64,000 nt of DNA from Berberis thunbergii (lineage: Eukaryota; Streptophyta; Magnoliopsida; Ranunculales; Berberidaceae): positions 124,001-188,000 of the forward strand of contig QNQO01008330.1 in the NCBI GenBank assembly GCA_003290165.1, given 5' to 3'. The translations under genes and the position numbers were made by a program. The notes under the pieces are model-generated. The model saw only the letters and a program-made list of their open reading frames with translations, was not told where the DNA came from and did not search any database. Below, piece after piece: positions 1 to 11,620 of this stretch (its first letter is position 1; the number at the start of each line of letters is the position of its first letter).

Positions 1-1196
1 AATAAAATCTTTATTTGTTTCACATCAATCTTGCTTATCTGTCAATGCAATACAGTCTTCAATTCAATAGTTCTTTAGTATGTCCTCTTGATCTTGCTTG
101 AGTGAGTTGCTTCCATTGCTTACAATCTGCAGATTAGAAGATAAAGATAGGTCAGACCTTATCAGTTTTCTGATTCAATTCATAGCAACAATTCATAGAA
201 ATGAACAACTAATACACTTAACATGTTTCCTGATTCAATTAATAGCAACAATAGAATGGTTAGCAACAACTAATACACTTCTATAGAAAATGGTATAGCA
301 ACAACTAATACACTTCTATAGAATGGAACTTGCTTGGGAGTTTTGATATGATCTGACTGTGTGTTTAACTCAAGCAATCTGGAAGCCAAGCAATGATTCT
401 GCTACAGAAGACAGACTGACAGTGAATGGAAAATCAAACCTCTAATCTGATATAGAAGACAGAATGAAGTAAAATGAAGAATGCAAATGATTGTATTGTA
501 TAGATCAAAATAAATGGTAGATACAGAAATTTTAATAGCAAATTCGAGGTTGCTAACCTCTCTACCGTGTTGCAGATATGGAAGTGTTGTTGTCATCAAC
601 TCTCTCATTTGTGCAGCTCAACATTTTCTACCATACAACAAAAAATTCACTGAATACAAGGAAGGGAACTTTAACAAATGAAAATAAATTCAAATGAAAT
701 GAAAAAAATTCATCCTGGTATTATTCAAAAGTTCAAATCGAAAATAAAGAAAACAAAGGTATTATTTAGAAGTTCAAATCGAAAATAACACCATCATTGC
801 TCAAAATATTAAAGTAAATACATGTGAAACATGTAAAATTTTCGTTGCTAACTTGCTATAACATGGAACTTCAAGCATATTCTTAGTGACCTGCAAGTCA
901 CACTCAACACATCCCATCATTCAAATAACTTGCATGTAATCTATAAAGCAATTAAAGATACGAGAGCGATTCATTTTAGATGTAATCTATAAGCAAATTA
1001 GTGCACTTACAGAGAGTAGGAAGTCTGATGAAGAATCCTGGCAGAATTTGGAATGCAAACAGCAAGCTACACAATGAAATGACAAGCATACCATACGGAA
1101 GAAAAATATAACAATATGAAACACAAATTTCATTGGATTATGAAATATATTCACATCATACATATTTATGTACATATTACATTACATATAATTCCA
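1..1196. other. Non-coding AT-rich stretch, probably MULE interior
   Basis: I see no credible gene here. Around 171-330 there is a small decayed tandem repeat: a phrase of about 28 bp beginning TAGCAACAACTAATACACTT occurs at about 260 and 294, with a more diverged relative near 195-220. The rest is AT-rich sequence without domains. It probably belongs to the interior or 3' flank of the Mutator-like element whose other end is at 3258, but the far terminus of that element is not in the window, so this is inference. Confidence 0.4.
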
Positions 1197-1577
1197 TCAT
1201 TCGTCCAATTGCTTAAGAATATCTATTATACCTAAGATAATAAGTACAATTATCAAAGTATTGATTAAGTCCCTCGTGAAAGCCCAAGGATCATTGTTCC
1301 CTTGACTGACATTTATTTGATCATTCGATGGACCAGCTTGATCGTCAACAACTACATTGTTAACTGTGACATCTTCTTTGTTGTGGGATTCCTCCGAATC
1401 TCTCCTCGCCGCTTCTGAGCGAACCCACAACTCGTATGATTCCTCAGCTTCTTCGACTGACATAAACCCCTTGTAAGAAGCACCCCTATACCCTGATACC
1501 GACGAAAAACATGCGGGCCAGTTTAGGTATACTTCTGACTGACGACCTCGATAGACAACGTACGCTCTGAATGTCAT
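1197..1577 (-). CDS. RNase H1 N-terminal-like (Cauli_VI) domain protein with C-terminal membrane segment
   Basis: A 126-residue reading frame. Residues about 5-52 carry the pattern YVVYRGRQ...Y.NW..C...V.GYRGASYKGF...EEAEESY, which is the hybrid-binding fold of RNase H1 N-termini (also in caulimovirus protein VI, Pfam Cauli_VI). The RNase H catalytic domain is absent. A polar, acidic middle is followed by a hydrophobic stretch near residues 106-122 (LINTLIIVLIILGIIDIL), a likely tail anchor. I chose the ATG at 1577 because a pyrimidine-rich tract and TTGCAG lie directly upstream on the minus strand, a good splice acceptor two bases before the ATG; the longer open frame upstream is then intron. 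The frame is unbroken. It lies inside a MULE whose TIR faces it from 3258, so transcription may start there. Function unknown; binding of RNA-DNA hybrid or dsRNA is inferred from the fold only. Confidence 0.6.
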   Translation of the reverse strand: MTFRAYVVYRGRQSEVYLNWPACFSSVSGYRGASYKGFMSVEEAEESYELWVRSEAARRDSEESHNKEDVTVNNVVVDDQAGPSNDQINVSQGNNDPWAFTRDLINTLIIVLIILGIIDILKQLDE

Positions 1578-2204
1578 TCCTGCAACAGGAGGGGATATAA
1601 GGAAGAGGGAAGTATAGTGTGAGAGGCTGTTGGAATTCAGGCATGCGAACAAAGTTGAAAATCACACAAAGGTCTAAAAGTTCATTAACATCTTGAAACT
1701 CTAGTACATAAACCTAAGATGTACACTCTATTTCTGAACAAAAATCGTAAACCCTAGATCTAAAATAAGAGGAAAAAAAATAAATTGAAGCTTTGAAGGC
1801 TGAAGACGAAATGAAGAGAAGAACAAAGGGAGTTAGTGTTGCATATGATTAAACCTTATCGGTTGTTTCTGCCTTAATTTCATTATACATTACAACAAGA
1901 CTTTAGCCCATGTGCTCCAACAAAGCAATACCAATCAAAGCCTTAATTTTATTTGCATTATAACAACAACAATGGTTAATCACAGGGAGATGATAAGCAG
2001 TATGATATGCAGAAATCAAAACAGAAATGAAATACACAACATAGAATAAATACAGATATTCTATCTTTGATCTGTTAGAACGAACGGTGCCGATACTAGG
2101 GTTCGGCTAGTATAACGAGATGTTTAATTACTAACAGATCTTGGATAGTCAGAGATAGAGAAAAGATTTTATTTATTTAAAATGTACAAGAAATACAGAA
2201 AGAT
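1578..2204 (-). other. Leader/intron region of the MULE-borne ORF
   Basis: Non-coding sequence between the RNase H1-like ORF and the repeat array. Near 1740-1840 it holds a segment (CCCTAGATCTAAAATAAGAG, then GAAGACGAAATGAAGAGAAG) that is repeated at about 2725-2762, so the boundary of the array has been duplicated. Read on the minus strand, this is most simply a 5'-UTR intron between the TIR exon near 2900 and the acceptor at about 1580. No other feature is visible. Confidence 0.35.
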
Positions 2205-2735
2205 CTTGGATATGAACACTGAAATTAAAAAAAATAAATAAAAAATAAAAAAAAGCAAACTACACTGAAATTATGACAGGTAGAATTTATTCAGTCCCAT
2301 TTTTTCATTTCCTCGCCTATTGACAAACTTCTTAAAAACCCATACTATGAACACTGAAATTATAAAAAAAACCCACAATTCATCAAAAAAAAACCCACAT
2401 GAACACTGAAATTAAAAATTAAAAATAAAAAAATCTACAGATTTGAACACTGAAATTATTTTAAAAAAAAAACCCACAATTCATAACAAAAAAAACCCAC
2501 ATGAACACTGAAATTAAACAAAAAAAAATTCTACAGATATGAACACTGAAATTAAAAAAAAAAAAAAAAAGCCCACAATTCATTAAAAAAAACCCACATG
2601 AACACTGAAATTAAAAAAAAAATGAACCCTAGATGAAGCTTTTCGGTTGAAGAACACTGAAATTTAAAAAAAAATGAACCCTAGATGAAGCTCTTCAGCT
2701 AAAGAACACTGAAATTAAAAAAAAAAATGAACCCT
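2205..2735. repeat. Degenerate tandem array of GAACACTGAAATT units
   Basis: The phrase GAACACTGAAATT followed by an A-rich run occurs about ten times at irregular spacing (roughly 40-65 bp). Units alternate between two fillers, ACCCACAATTCAT and CTACAGAT; the last ones carry AATGAACCCTAGATGAAGCT instead. It lies inside the MULE next to the TIR and probably grew by slippage and unequal exchange. No coding potential. Confidence 0.8.
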
Positions 2736-2884
2736 AGATCTGAAGACGAAACGAAGAGAAGAAGAAAGGGCTTACCTCTGCGTCCGAGCGATGAAAACCA
2801 ACTTCTTGTCCGAAACCAATAACCTAAAACACCCAAGTAAAGGGAAAATCAAAAACTAAAAACCTAAAACCTAAAACCTAAAAT

Positions 2885-3258
2885 GAGAGGGGAAATTTAC
2901 CTTTTGCGAGAGGGAAGGGACGAGGGAGACCTTCTTCTCTTCTCCTTTTTCCTTCTTCTTCCCTAATTTTCGTTCTTCTCCTTCATTTCAGTGATGATGG
3001 AGAGAGGAGGAGCTTCGTTTGGGGGAGAGGGAGAATCTGTCGAAAATGGGGAGAGGGAGGGAGAATCTGTCGAATCGAAAGAAAATGGGGAGAGGGAGAG
3101 GGAGCGAGAGAGGGAATGAATGAAATTTCAGAGCTTCCATTCCCTCTTCTTCTCTCCCAAAATTTTGATTTCCCTCGCAAATATTTTTTTTTACCACGTC
3201 AGATGCTCGCGTGCGACGCACCATCCCTCGCCCATTTCCTTGACATCTAGAATTGCTC
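2885..3258 (-). repeat. MULE terminal inverted repeat with leader exon and splice donor
   Basis: This segment matches the Pack-MULE TIRs (53424-53950 and 57714-58206) in order: terminal GAGCAATTCTAGATG, a GACGTGGTA block, an A-run, a GGGAAATC/AAATTTTGGGAGAG block, purine-rich sequence, and CGTCCCTTCCCTCTCGCAAAAG followed directly by GTAAAT. The junction AAG/GTAAAT at about 2902 is a good inward-facing splice donor, and the equivalent site in the Pack-MULE is AAG/GTAAAG. This predicts a non-coding first exon of about 350 bp in the TIR. Confidence 0.7.
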
Positions 3259-3879
3259 TTATTTTGGGTTCAGCTAAACAAGGGTCCGATTGATTTTTTT
3301 CCGTAGGCAAGTTCTAATTATCAGTCCACATGCCACATAATGGATTCGTTTGTGCTGAAACGACCCATAGTTGGTTGAACCCATTACAAAAATCAAATAA
3401 TCCCAATTCAACCTAACTTGCCAAGAAAAATTTACTTCTGTAACAGTGCCAGCGTGTAAATTGCGCAAAGTTTGAATTGCCAAAAATGCCATCGCCCAAG
3501 TTACCAATTTCCCATCATATCCCACCCCTCTCTGATCACAATCATCGCCGCCCTACCACCGAACGCTTCTCCCTCTTACTCTCTCATACTAACATCGGGT
3601 ACGCGTCAGAAATAGAATATACATATCCACCTCTGCCGTTGTGCAATATGTTCTTGAAAGAAGACCCACCACAACCACCACCGTGCGAACGGTTCTTGCG
3701 AAAAGCACTTCCACTGCCGGAGGAGATCTCATCAATTTTTATCATAGTCTTTTGAAAGTTGGAACTACCCTCTTCCTCCATTTGTTTAAACTCACCTACG
3801 ACCACCAATCACCTCCCTCTTCCTCTTCAACAACCACCGCTGGCCTTGACCCTGACTAATGTGTTATTTAATTAGGACA
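3259..3879. other. Unassigned stretch between MULE and gypsy fragment
   Basis: Flank outside the MULE terminus. An open frame at 3477-3755 (plus) and an antisense one at 3584-3808 are proline/serine- and glycine-rich, and their sequence is simple (CCACC, TCTTCC runs). I recognise no domain and see no homologous copy in the window. I do not call a gene. Confidence 0.3.
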
Positions 3880-5400
3880 CAATTTAAAACCCTGTTATTG
3901 TAATCGTAATAAGGAGTAAGTAGGGATTGTTCTACATCAAGGATTAGAGGACTTGCAAACTAGCTAATCAACACTAAGGGGTAAAAAGTAGAGAACTAAC
4001 TAAATAAATAAGGAAATGGTGGGGGTTGGATTTTGTTTCATTTTATACTTTGAAAATCACTAGGAAAATTACTGCAAAAATAGCAAAAACTTAAAGGGAA
4101 ATCGTGATGAGAAATAGCTAATGGTTCCCTCTCCATACACCAAACACATGCTCATGAATGAATCTTCACTAATTCCTTAATAGCTCGTGAATGACAATGC
4201 TCAAGATTAACCATGACCGCAGTAATTAACCTTTTTTATTTTGAATTAAACTCAACATCACATTCAAGCCATTATCTTCATGCTATCTAATCATGAACCA
4301 CAAGTTAGGTAAGCAATCAGAGATCATTAAGTTCTATGAAAAATTAATTGACTAAGCAATTAGAAGTATGAACCACATTCTTTTCTTAACCTCAATTTTA
4401 CTTAACATGCCAACTTCCATTGATAGTTGCTACTTATAAATATATGATCATAATTATTAGGTGAAATTCTCGTAAATTCTAGCATCAAATCCTAGCATGC
4501 TTACAAAGTTTACCACCTTAACAAACATACAAAGTTCTCCATAAAACTATTAAGTAAAACAAATTCACTAACAAGAAATAATGAAAATTTTAATCTAATC
4601 ATTCCATAAAGCACATGTTTGAAGCTTTGAATCCACCCTTAACTAAAAGGGGTTTAACTAGACATACTAATTATGATTAAAGAGAAATGATAGTTAAATA
4701 TCAAACTAAAATAGAAAAGGGGAACAAAGATAAAACACTGTTGTCGCCTGATCTAGTATGCGGTGGTAGTGGAGTATGAACTGTGTGGGCGTAGCAGGAA
4801 GAAAGAGATACAACAAATTCTATCAATATGTGTGTGATTTGTTCCTATTACTGCTGGTCATGTGCGCCAAAAAAGAGTTGTGTGGCAGAAAAAGGCTTTG
4901 TGGCAGGGAAAGAGTGGTGTGAAAGGTAGTGAGAAGGAAAGTCGATCGATAGTGAATGGTTGGTTTGTGGCTGGAAAAAAGGGCGATAGTGTGGTTGTGG
5001 GAAGTAGATGATGGTGATGGCTTGGTTGCCGATTAGGTTGTGTTGGGTTTTTAGTGATGGAGAGAGGGATTGTTACCTAGGTGTGGGGTGAAGGTTGTTA
5101 GGCGTGAGAACATGAGTGGACGATCGATGTTGTGGTAGTTGTCAGGTATGTGTAGGCGATGGTGTTAGGGTTTGTTGAGTGTGTATGGAGATGGAATGGG
5201 AACAATTGGTTGTTGTGGTGTTTGGCTAATCGGTGGCAGACATGCAGGAGGATGCCTGGGCATGTGGGGGTTTTGTAGCGAGAAAGGTCTGATGGCGAGG
5301 TGTGGTTGTAAAAGGCGATGCTGTGGCTGGAAGGGGATGACAACTATGTTTTTTTTTTTTTAGAGAGGTGAAGAAAAAGTTTATTTCTCTTTCTTTTTAT

Positions 5401-6198
5401 CAGTGTTCTAAAAATTGCTAGGCGCTGGGCGGGCGGCGAGCAGGTGCCTAGCGCCCAGGTGCCTAGCGCCCAGGGGCCTAGGCGGTGCCTAGGCGGTCTT
5501 AAGTTTTGTATTATAACTTTAATAATTTACAAAAGTTAAGCATAATACCTTATCAATTACATCCAATTTAATGTCAATATATATATGCAAAATTTAAAAA
5601 CATGAAAAATTAACAATCGTGAACAAAATTTATTAAAACTCAAATGACTGAAGTTGGTCATGATGGGTACTTTATATAAACTTGAATATGTGTACTCTTT
5701 TATTTTTCTTCAAATTGCATGAATAACCTCAGATATGTTTGATAAAATCTACATTAGTAAAATTGGTACCGGCAGATCCTTTGAGAATTCCATTAAGTAA
5801 TCATCCTTCGCTACATTTAGACATATCATCATCACATCATCAAAGCACATTCCCGAGATTTTCTAAAAAATAATTAAATAGTTTATTTCTAAAAAAATAG
5901 GAAAGAAAAATAAAATAAGAAAACAATCAACCTTATTAAAAATAAAAAATTAAAAAATTAAAAAAATAAAAAATAAAAAAATAAAAATAAATAAAAAAAA
6001 TAAAAATAAAAAAATAAAAAATCTCCCAGACCGCCTAGAGTCCGCCTAGGCCGCCTAGACCCCGCCCAGACCCGCCTAGATCCGCCCAGACCGCCCAGAC
6101 TTCCCAGAACCGCCCAGACAGCCCGCCCAGGCATTAATCTGGGCGGTTTTCCACCTTCTAGCGCTTAGGCACCGCCTAGACCGATTTTTAGAACACTG
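5401..6198. mobile_element. Non-autonomous hAT-type element with 8-bp target duplication
   Basis: Termini are CAGTGTTCTAAAAAT at 5401 and its inverted copy ATTTTTAGAACACTG ending at 6198. The flanks 5393-5400 and 6199-6206 are both CTTTTTAT, a perfect 8-bp duplication as made by hAT transposases. Both subterminal regions are GC-rich and full of CCGCCTAGG/CCGCCCAGA units (about ten near 6028-6130), in sharp contrast to the AT-rich middle; such subterminal arrays are typical transposase-binding regions of hAT elements. No transposase ORF. A diverged relative is at 50503-50764. Confidence 0.9.
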
Positions 6199-7659
6199 CT
6201 TTTTATATGTTATCGCTAGGTCACCAATCTATGTTCACTTCATTGTGCCACTAATTCTTTCTAACTCAAAGCAAATTTGCATATTTTAGCTTGTTATTTG
6301 AAACTATGCTATGAGCAACTTACAAAGATACAAAAACAATAATTACAACCAAGATTAATGAAAAAAATAGCTAAGAAATATATGAAAACATTTAATAAAG
6401 TTTCATTGATATGCTCCTATCGACTTTCCCCACACTTAATTTTTGCAAGTCCTCGAGCAAATCAAAGAAACAATAATAAAAAACTTAATGACTCAACCTA
6501 AATTTTTCAACATCTATCGCAGAAATTTCCATTGGATCATGACATATTAAGACTCTTTACAAACATAAGATTAGTCTGCATCATTCGAAAACTAATACAA
6601 ATTAGCAATGATATGAGAGCCCACAACTAAATCAATCCAAGCAATGGGTGAAACTCATACACATGCCAAAAAAATTAACACAAAAATCTTTTTTGCTACA
6701 TGTTTGTTTTACAACTAATTTTCTAGTTAAGTAATTTTTCCTATTCTTGTTATACGTAAGAGGATTGATGTAAAAAAGAAAAAAATTACTCATATATGAT
6801 ATAACAATAAAAAAAATTATCATACAATTTTTTTATTTTTTTTACAGATGTTCTCTCATAGAAGGAACATCACTACTAAAATGCAATAACTAATGACACC
6901 ATATGCTCACACTTCATTCAAATCTCCACATAATGATCTTACACAACAAACTTAATCAAAATGTCTTAATTCAGATTGTAATGGGGACAAGGGATCAGGG
7001 AGAAAGAAAGAATGGATAAAGACATTACAAAAATGTTAAGGAAATTGTGAAGCATAAATTGAAAGTAGAGACACTAGAAACTCTGAACAAGGTCATACAA
7101 TTTAATTTAATTTTTCAAGGCCAAATATCATCATTATAGGTCATTGTTTCATCTAATTGAATAATCCTATGATTCAAGACATACAACATAATGCAATACT
7201 GCCACATCAGCTCATGCATAAAATGAAAGAGACGACCTACTAATAGTGAGGAATTTTCAACCATTATTTGGTATCTACCAAATACTGTAATAGTAATTAA
7301 ACATCAAACATGCTATAAGTACCAATTACCCACTTGATTACATGTGAATTTGCATACGATAACCATGAATAAACATTAACCAAAGAATAATGTCAGACCT
7401 CGAATATGCTTAAAATTTACCTTAAAGTCATGCATTGAAAAACCAAATCTCATCTTTGTGTTGGAAAATATCCTAAGACTCAAAACAACTATGGAATTCT
7501 TTTTTTTACTCAATATTAAAACCAACAAAAAAAATGACACTTTAAAAAAAAAATTCTTATTTTTTTTTTGTTTATGGACTGACCCTTTTTTAAACCAACA
7601 CCAATATAAAAAATAAAAAATGCCCCCCCCCCCTTCCCGCATACACACTTAAATCAAAC

Positions 7660-7935
7660 ATTCTCTTCAATGTGTAAATTTCCAATCAATCCTCCGAACA
7701 GGCAGGAACATAGAGTTATACTTTCTCCACATAGTCTATGCCCATTCACCTTGAACTCCTTACCATTTGTGAAACTCTTCACATGTATAACACCATGGGG
7801 AAAACATTAGTAACAATGAAAGGACCAACCCATCTAGAACGTAACTTACCGAGAAATAGTCTAAGACATGATTCGAAAAGTAAGACTTTCTGTCCAACAA
7901 CATAGGTCTTTCCACGGATCAACCGAACATGAAAA
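7660..7935 (-). pseudogene. Gypsy integrase C-terminus (Athila/Tat type), truncated
   Basis: The minus-strand reading contains GKTYVVGQKVLLFESCLRLF followed by GKLRSRWVGPFIVTNVFP, the well-known tail of plant Athila/Tat integrases (F..G..VLL..SRL.LFPGKLRSRW.GPF.V..VFP.G.VE). After a one-base frame change it goes on as HGVIHVKSFTNGKEFKVNG, again the usual continuation. The catalytic core and zinc finger are missing because the sequence is cut at 7937 by the LTR of the neighbouring element. The residue normally R in NSRL is C here. Dead fragment. Confidence 0.75.
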
Positions 7936-7936
7936 G

Positions 7937-8614
7937 TGATGCAGTCATTTTCTGCTCCCTGTTTTGACCTAGTCTTGTTGACATGCACAAGTACCGCACG
8001 TTAGCCACGGACCACCGTTGTGGTGGCCGATGGCACTCTGATGCTAAAGTCAAACAGTGATCCGAGGAAGGTGTAATGTTGTAAACATGGAATTTGTAGC
8101 ATACCTTAGCTTACCAATCTCATGTCTTATTAATAGTGACGGAAACCTAGTTCGACCAGGCCATCGATGGCGTAGTTTATAAAGGAGATCTTCGTGGAGA
8201 TCCTTCTCTAATCAGGACTCGTGTTGTAGAAGGGAAGTTCCTTGTTAGCCCTATGCTCCTAGATACGTGATAGATAGTTCCCTATCAGGGGGTAATCCGG
8301 GAGAGGAAGTTTCCTTGTGTGATATGTACTCTAGTGTTTGCTTCCTAGTTGGAAGCGGGAGCTGTTTTAGTTGCATGTCCGAAATCGATCCTCGAGATAC
8401 TTGCCTTAGTAGGGTTTACGGGTATCAAGGATAGTTGTGAGACACGTGGGCTTAGCGAGCTATAAAATTTTTGGTTCATTTAGCAGACTACATTGGGCGG
8501 GCTTAGAATCGCTTGGGCTGTATCAATGTTGAGCTAACGCTGGGGCCTATAATTCCTCAAGATCATCGTGATATGCATATGGCTCAGGGACGTGATCGTT
8601 TTGGTGTATCATCA
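7937..8614 (-). repeat. 3' LTR of Tat-like element (678 bp)
   Basis: Shares with 18916-19469 a series of blocks in the same order: TGATGCAGTC at the edge, GCTCCCTG, GGACCAC, TCCGAGGAAGG, AATGTTGTAAA, CTCATGTCTTATT, TTCGACCAGGCCAT, GGAGATCCTTCTCTAAT, GAGATACTTGCCTTA and GTGTATCATCA. It is about 120 bp longer than its partner because of extra sequence near 8430-8540. The many indels show an old insertion. Confidence 0.85.
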
Positions 8615-8628
8615 ACTACTCCCCCGAG
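8615..8628 (-). other. Polypurine tract of Tat-like element
   Basis: Minus strand CTCGGGGGAGTAGT directly before the 3' LTR start TGATGATACACC. Position and purine bias fit a PPT and confirm the minus orientation. Confidence 0.6.
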
Positions 8629-8714
8629 TAAGTGGGGCGCTTAGTCGGTCCATTGACTCTTTTAAAAAGACAATTGTACCGTTGTGATGATTGAACTCGA
8701 AGTGTTTGTCTTGA

Positions 8715-10570
8715 GTGGCGTATAACATTCCTCGATATGTAACTGCTCAAGGAGAGAATGCGCGATTTGTCTTCCCTATAAATATCCGCTACTTCGAGGA
8801 AGATTTTCTCATTCTTATTTGTGTTGTTCCTTTGAGCGATAGTGCTGGTGTAAAGTTCGATTTGTTCTTTTTATCAATGGCAGATAATGTGGAACTTTCT
8901 TCCAATGACCTGTTGTCCTTCACTTGCCCCAAGTTCTTCGAGAGTAGCCTGGTTGATAAAACTTACTTAATCAGGCTTCGTAATTTGTACCGTATTCGGA
9001 GAGATTTGGAAATCGTTCTTGCTTTTGGGGATTTGGCTCCCACTACACCCCCTCAAATATGTTAGATTCAAATATGCTAGATGATGTCTGGTGTTTCTTT
9101 TTTTCTTTCTTTTCGAATGCCACTCGCTCAGATGGTTTCGAGCTGGTTCAAGATTCTGCTCATGATTCTTCTGAGGGCACATGATGCTAGTTTTCGTTTG
9201 ACCACGACAGTGATTCATCACATGATCGCCGCTCGGTTGGACCCTAGGGGTCTATGCATATTGAACTACCATGCCTGCTTGCACTTGGAGGTGGATAAAA
9301 TAGAGCCTTGAGTGAAGCTTTGATTCTTGGATTCGGTCGATTCTTCATACTTTAAGCTTTGAAGTCGTAGAGTTTCATGATACTTCCAGTTTGATAAACG
9401 TAAGTTTTTCTCATATATTTTTATATTCTTGATGTGACATTGGTTTTGATGTCACTCCTCTGTTTCAGTGAAGTTCGTGATAGAGAGGGAATTCTTCAAG
9501 TTCCATTTGACGCCCGTTGAGGAGGTCGTAATGCCAAGTATCGTCGTACACAGCGGGTTGCTGCAGTACTCTCATGGTGCCCACGCTGTGTTGGGTTCAC
9601 CGGCTGAAGGGGTTGTTCTTCGTCATTCAAGGAAAAAAAATATGGCCCTGCCTAGCCCAACTAGGCTTGCCGAATTGGAGGCGAACGTGCCTATTGTTGT
9701 TGTCCCGAGGAAGAGGCAACCCTCAGGCCGTGCGACTTCTTCCCTTGGGCTATCACGCTCTGCTCAAGCAGCAACCTTGGGAAGTCATCCCTTACCACTT
9801 GATGCTGCCACTCCCGCTGTTGACTTAGAAGGGGAGGGTGTTGGACCACGTGTTGATGCTTTGTGTCACTACGGTCCCGAGATGGTGGTTCATGCCCTGA
9901 GTCACACAATCCTGTCGCCCTGCATCCCGAAGAATGCGGGCGAGTTCTTGCTTTGGAGAAACCCTTTACGGACCTGCGGATGTCGTACTTAGATGCCCTC
10001 TACCGGGTGGACTCCTTGATCGGTCAGCTGCAGAGTTCTGGTATTGCCGCGAACTTGGGGGCCGTGAGGGCTGCGATTTCTGCCATTGAAGTTTAGTTTG
10101 TGGGTGTAAGATCTCAACTAAGGGCGACCAAGTCTGATTTGGCGTCGACCTGTGCTAAACTAGGGCGGACTAGGGTTGAACTAGAATGCTTGGAAGCGGC
10201 CGTGGACAGATGGTCGTCCGACCTGGAGGCCCAAGAAACTGAAATAAGGTGGGCAGAGTCGGAATGAGCCGTCGAGCGATGGCAGCTGGAGTTTGCAGTT
10301 GATAAGGGGCTCTGCGGCATTCATGAAGCGAAGCACTTGTTGTTGAAATAGCGTTCACATTATGCTATTTTGGTAAGTGCGGTGGATTTTGACATGTCAG
10401 GAAGGAGGTCGTTAATCTCGTCAGAGGTCATTCAGAGCAGGTTGGAGCTTCTAGAGCTGATCAGATGAGAGCATCCTAATGTTGACCTTGATTTTCCCGC
10501 TACAGGAGGGTTGCTTTCGAACCAATTTCTTGAGGGGAGGGTTCTGGCTCCGCAGGATTAGCTACAAAGG
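8715..10570 (+). pseudogene. Opposite-strand decayed ORF, module A (unknown, coiled-coil-like end)
   Basis: Plus-strand frames opposite to gag: 8715-9065, 9081-9311, 9468-9992 and 9863-10096, continuing with stops to about 10560. The last third (about 9960-10330) reads as a heptad-like, Arg/Glu/Leu-rich helix (SYLDALYRVDSLIGQLQSSG, then RSQLRATKSDLASTCAKLGR and so on), which suggests a coiled coil. I do not recognise a family; the layout resembles additional ORFs of Tat-lineage retrotransposons. Many stops and frame changes. It is followed by the 178-bp tandem array. Confidence 0.45.
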
Positions 10571-10779
10571 AGGTTGTCTTTCCTTAACATAGTTGTAGCG
10601 TCCTTCCCAGGATAGAAAAATAATTTTTATCTTTTCAATGAAAGTATTGTTTTGTCCTGTAATGTCGAGTTTTCTTTAGAAGCTTTTTACATCGTAGAAT
10701 TTGGACTACTGGGTAGATCGCCCGTTTTAGTCAGTCAAATTGTATCGGTTGTTGTCGTCTGTCGATGAGCTGTTGTTGC

Positions 10780-11620
10780 CTAAGCATGCCGACAGTGTTG
10801 AAGTTCCCTAAAGTCAGTTATCATTCGGGGAGTGCTGATCAATTGAAAAGTCATCATCATCAGCGTTCAAGTGCTGACTAGACTCTTACTTCCTCGGCTG
10901 TTATGGTCCACGCGCGGGGGGCTAGGCGTTGGGTGCTAAAAGCCATCGTCATCAGTTGCAGACTGATTAAGCCCACTTGGCAAGTTCAACGATCATTGTC
11001 TGTTGGAGAGAAATGATCCCTTGGCGAGTCATCATCATCAATGGACAAGCGTTGACTAGACTCCAACTTCCCCGGCTGTCATGGTTCGCATGCAGTAGAT
11101 TAGGCGTTGGGCACCAGAAGCCATCGTCATCGGTCAGGAACTGACTAAGCTTGCCTGGTAAGTTCAGTGATCATTGTCTATTGGAGAGCAATGATCCCTT
11201 TGCGAGTCATCGTCATCAGCGAAAAAGTGCTGACTAGACTCACACTTCCTCGGTCATCGTGGTCTGCGAGCAGCAGACTTGGCATTGAGCACCAGAAACC
11301 ATCATCATCAGTCGCGAAATGACTAAGCTTGCCTGGTAAGTTCAGTGATCATTGTCTGTTGGAGAGTTATGATCCCTTGGAAAATCCTCGTCATCAGCAG
11401 TCAAGCACTAACTAGACTATTGTTTCCTTGGCCGTTATGGTTCACGCACGGTGAGTTAGGCGCTGGGTTCTAGAAGCCATCGTCATCAGTCGCAGACTGA
11501 TTAAGCCTAACTGGCAAGTTTGACAATCATTGTCTGTTGGAGAGCAATGATCCCTTGGCGAGTCGTCGTCATCAGCGGACAAGCACTAACTAGACTCTCA
11601 CTTCCTTGACCACCGTGGTT
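10780..11620. repeat. Tandem array, 178-bp period, about 4.7 copies
   Basis: The anchor (G)AGTCATC(A/G)TCATCA recurs at 10848, 11026, 11204, 11382 and 11560, an exact 178-bp spacing. Each unit has GATCATTGTCTGTTGGAGAG, ATGATCCCTTGGCGAGTC, CTGACTAGACTC..ACTTCCTCGG, a GTTCGC-type spacer, GCC(A)TCGTCATCAG and CTGACTAAGC. Units differ at many single bases but have no large indels, so the period has been held constant. Related units occur at 14845-15060. Confidence 0.9.

Larger units (their letters stand above)
1..3258 (-). mobile_element. Mutator-like element, one end (far end outside window)
   Basis: The end at 3258 reads, on the minus strand, GAGCAATTCTAGATGTCAAG, then a GAGGGATGG tract and a CACGT/GACGTGGTA block followed by an A/T run. 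This is the same terminal sequence as both ends of the Pack-MULE at 53424-58206 and resembles the 189-bp MITE at 47912-48100, which has a 9-bp target duplication. No opposite terminus (GAGCAATT... on the plus strand) occurs between 1 and 3258, so either the element runs off the left edge or it has lost that end. No transposase is visible. Contents read from the TIR: leader, splice donor near 2900, repeat array, RNase H1-like ORF. The left limit given is only the window edge. Confidence 0.6.
3880..7936 (-). mobile_element. Athila-like Ty3/gypsy fragment, 3' part
   Basis: Read on the minus strand, it starts with the extreme C-terminus of a gypsy integrase (7935 to about 7660) and continues into a long non-coding 3' region. 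At 6418-6470 the minus strand reads TTGCTCGAGGACTTGCAAAA followed by ATTAAGTGTGGGGAAAG; a phrase of this kind (CTCGAGGAC.AGCAAA..T.AAGTGTGGGG) is typical downstream of the integrase in plant Athila-type elements. The sequence to about 3880 is AT-rich and probably includes the 3' LTR, but I see no second LTR to set its limits. It is cut on the right by the LTR at 7937 and interrupted by the hAT-type element at 5401-6198. A C-run of about 12 lies at 7622. Confidence 0.5.

Noticed and set aside
3477..3860. Overlapping Pro/Ser- and Gly-rich frames on both strands as a small gene
   Set aside because: Simple-sequence composition explains both frames; no domain, signal peptide or splice context.
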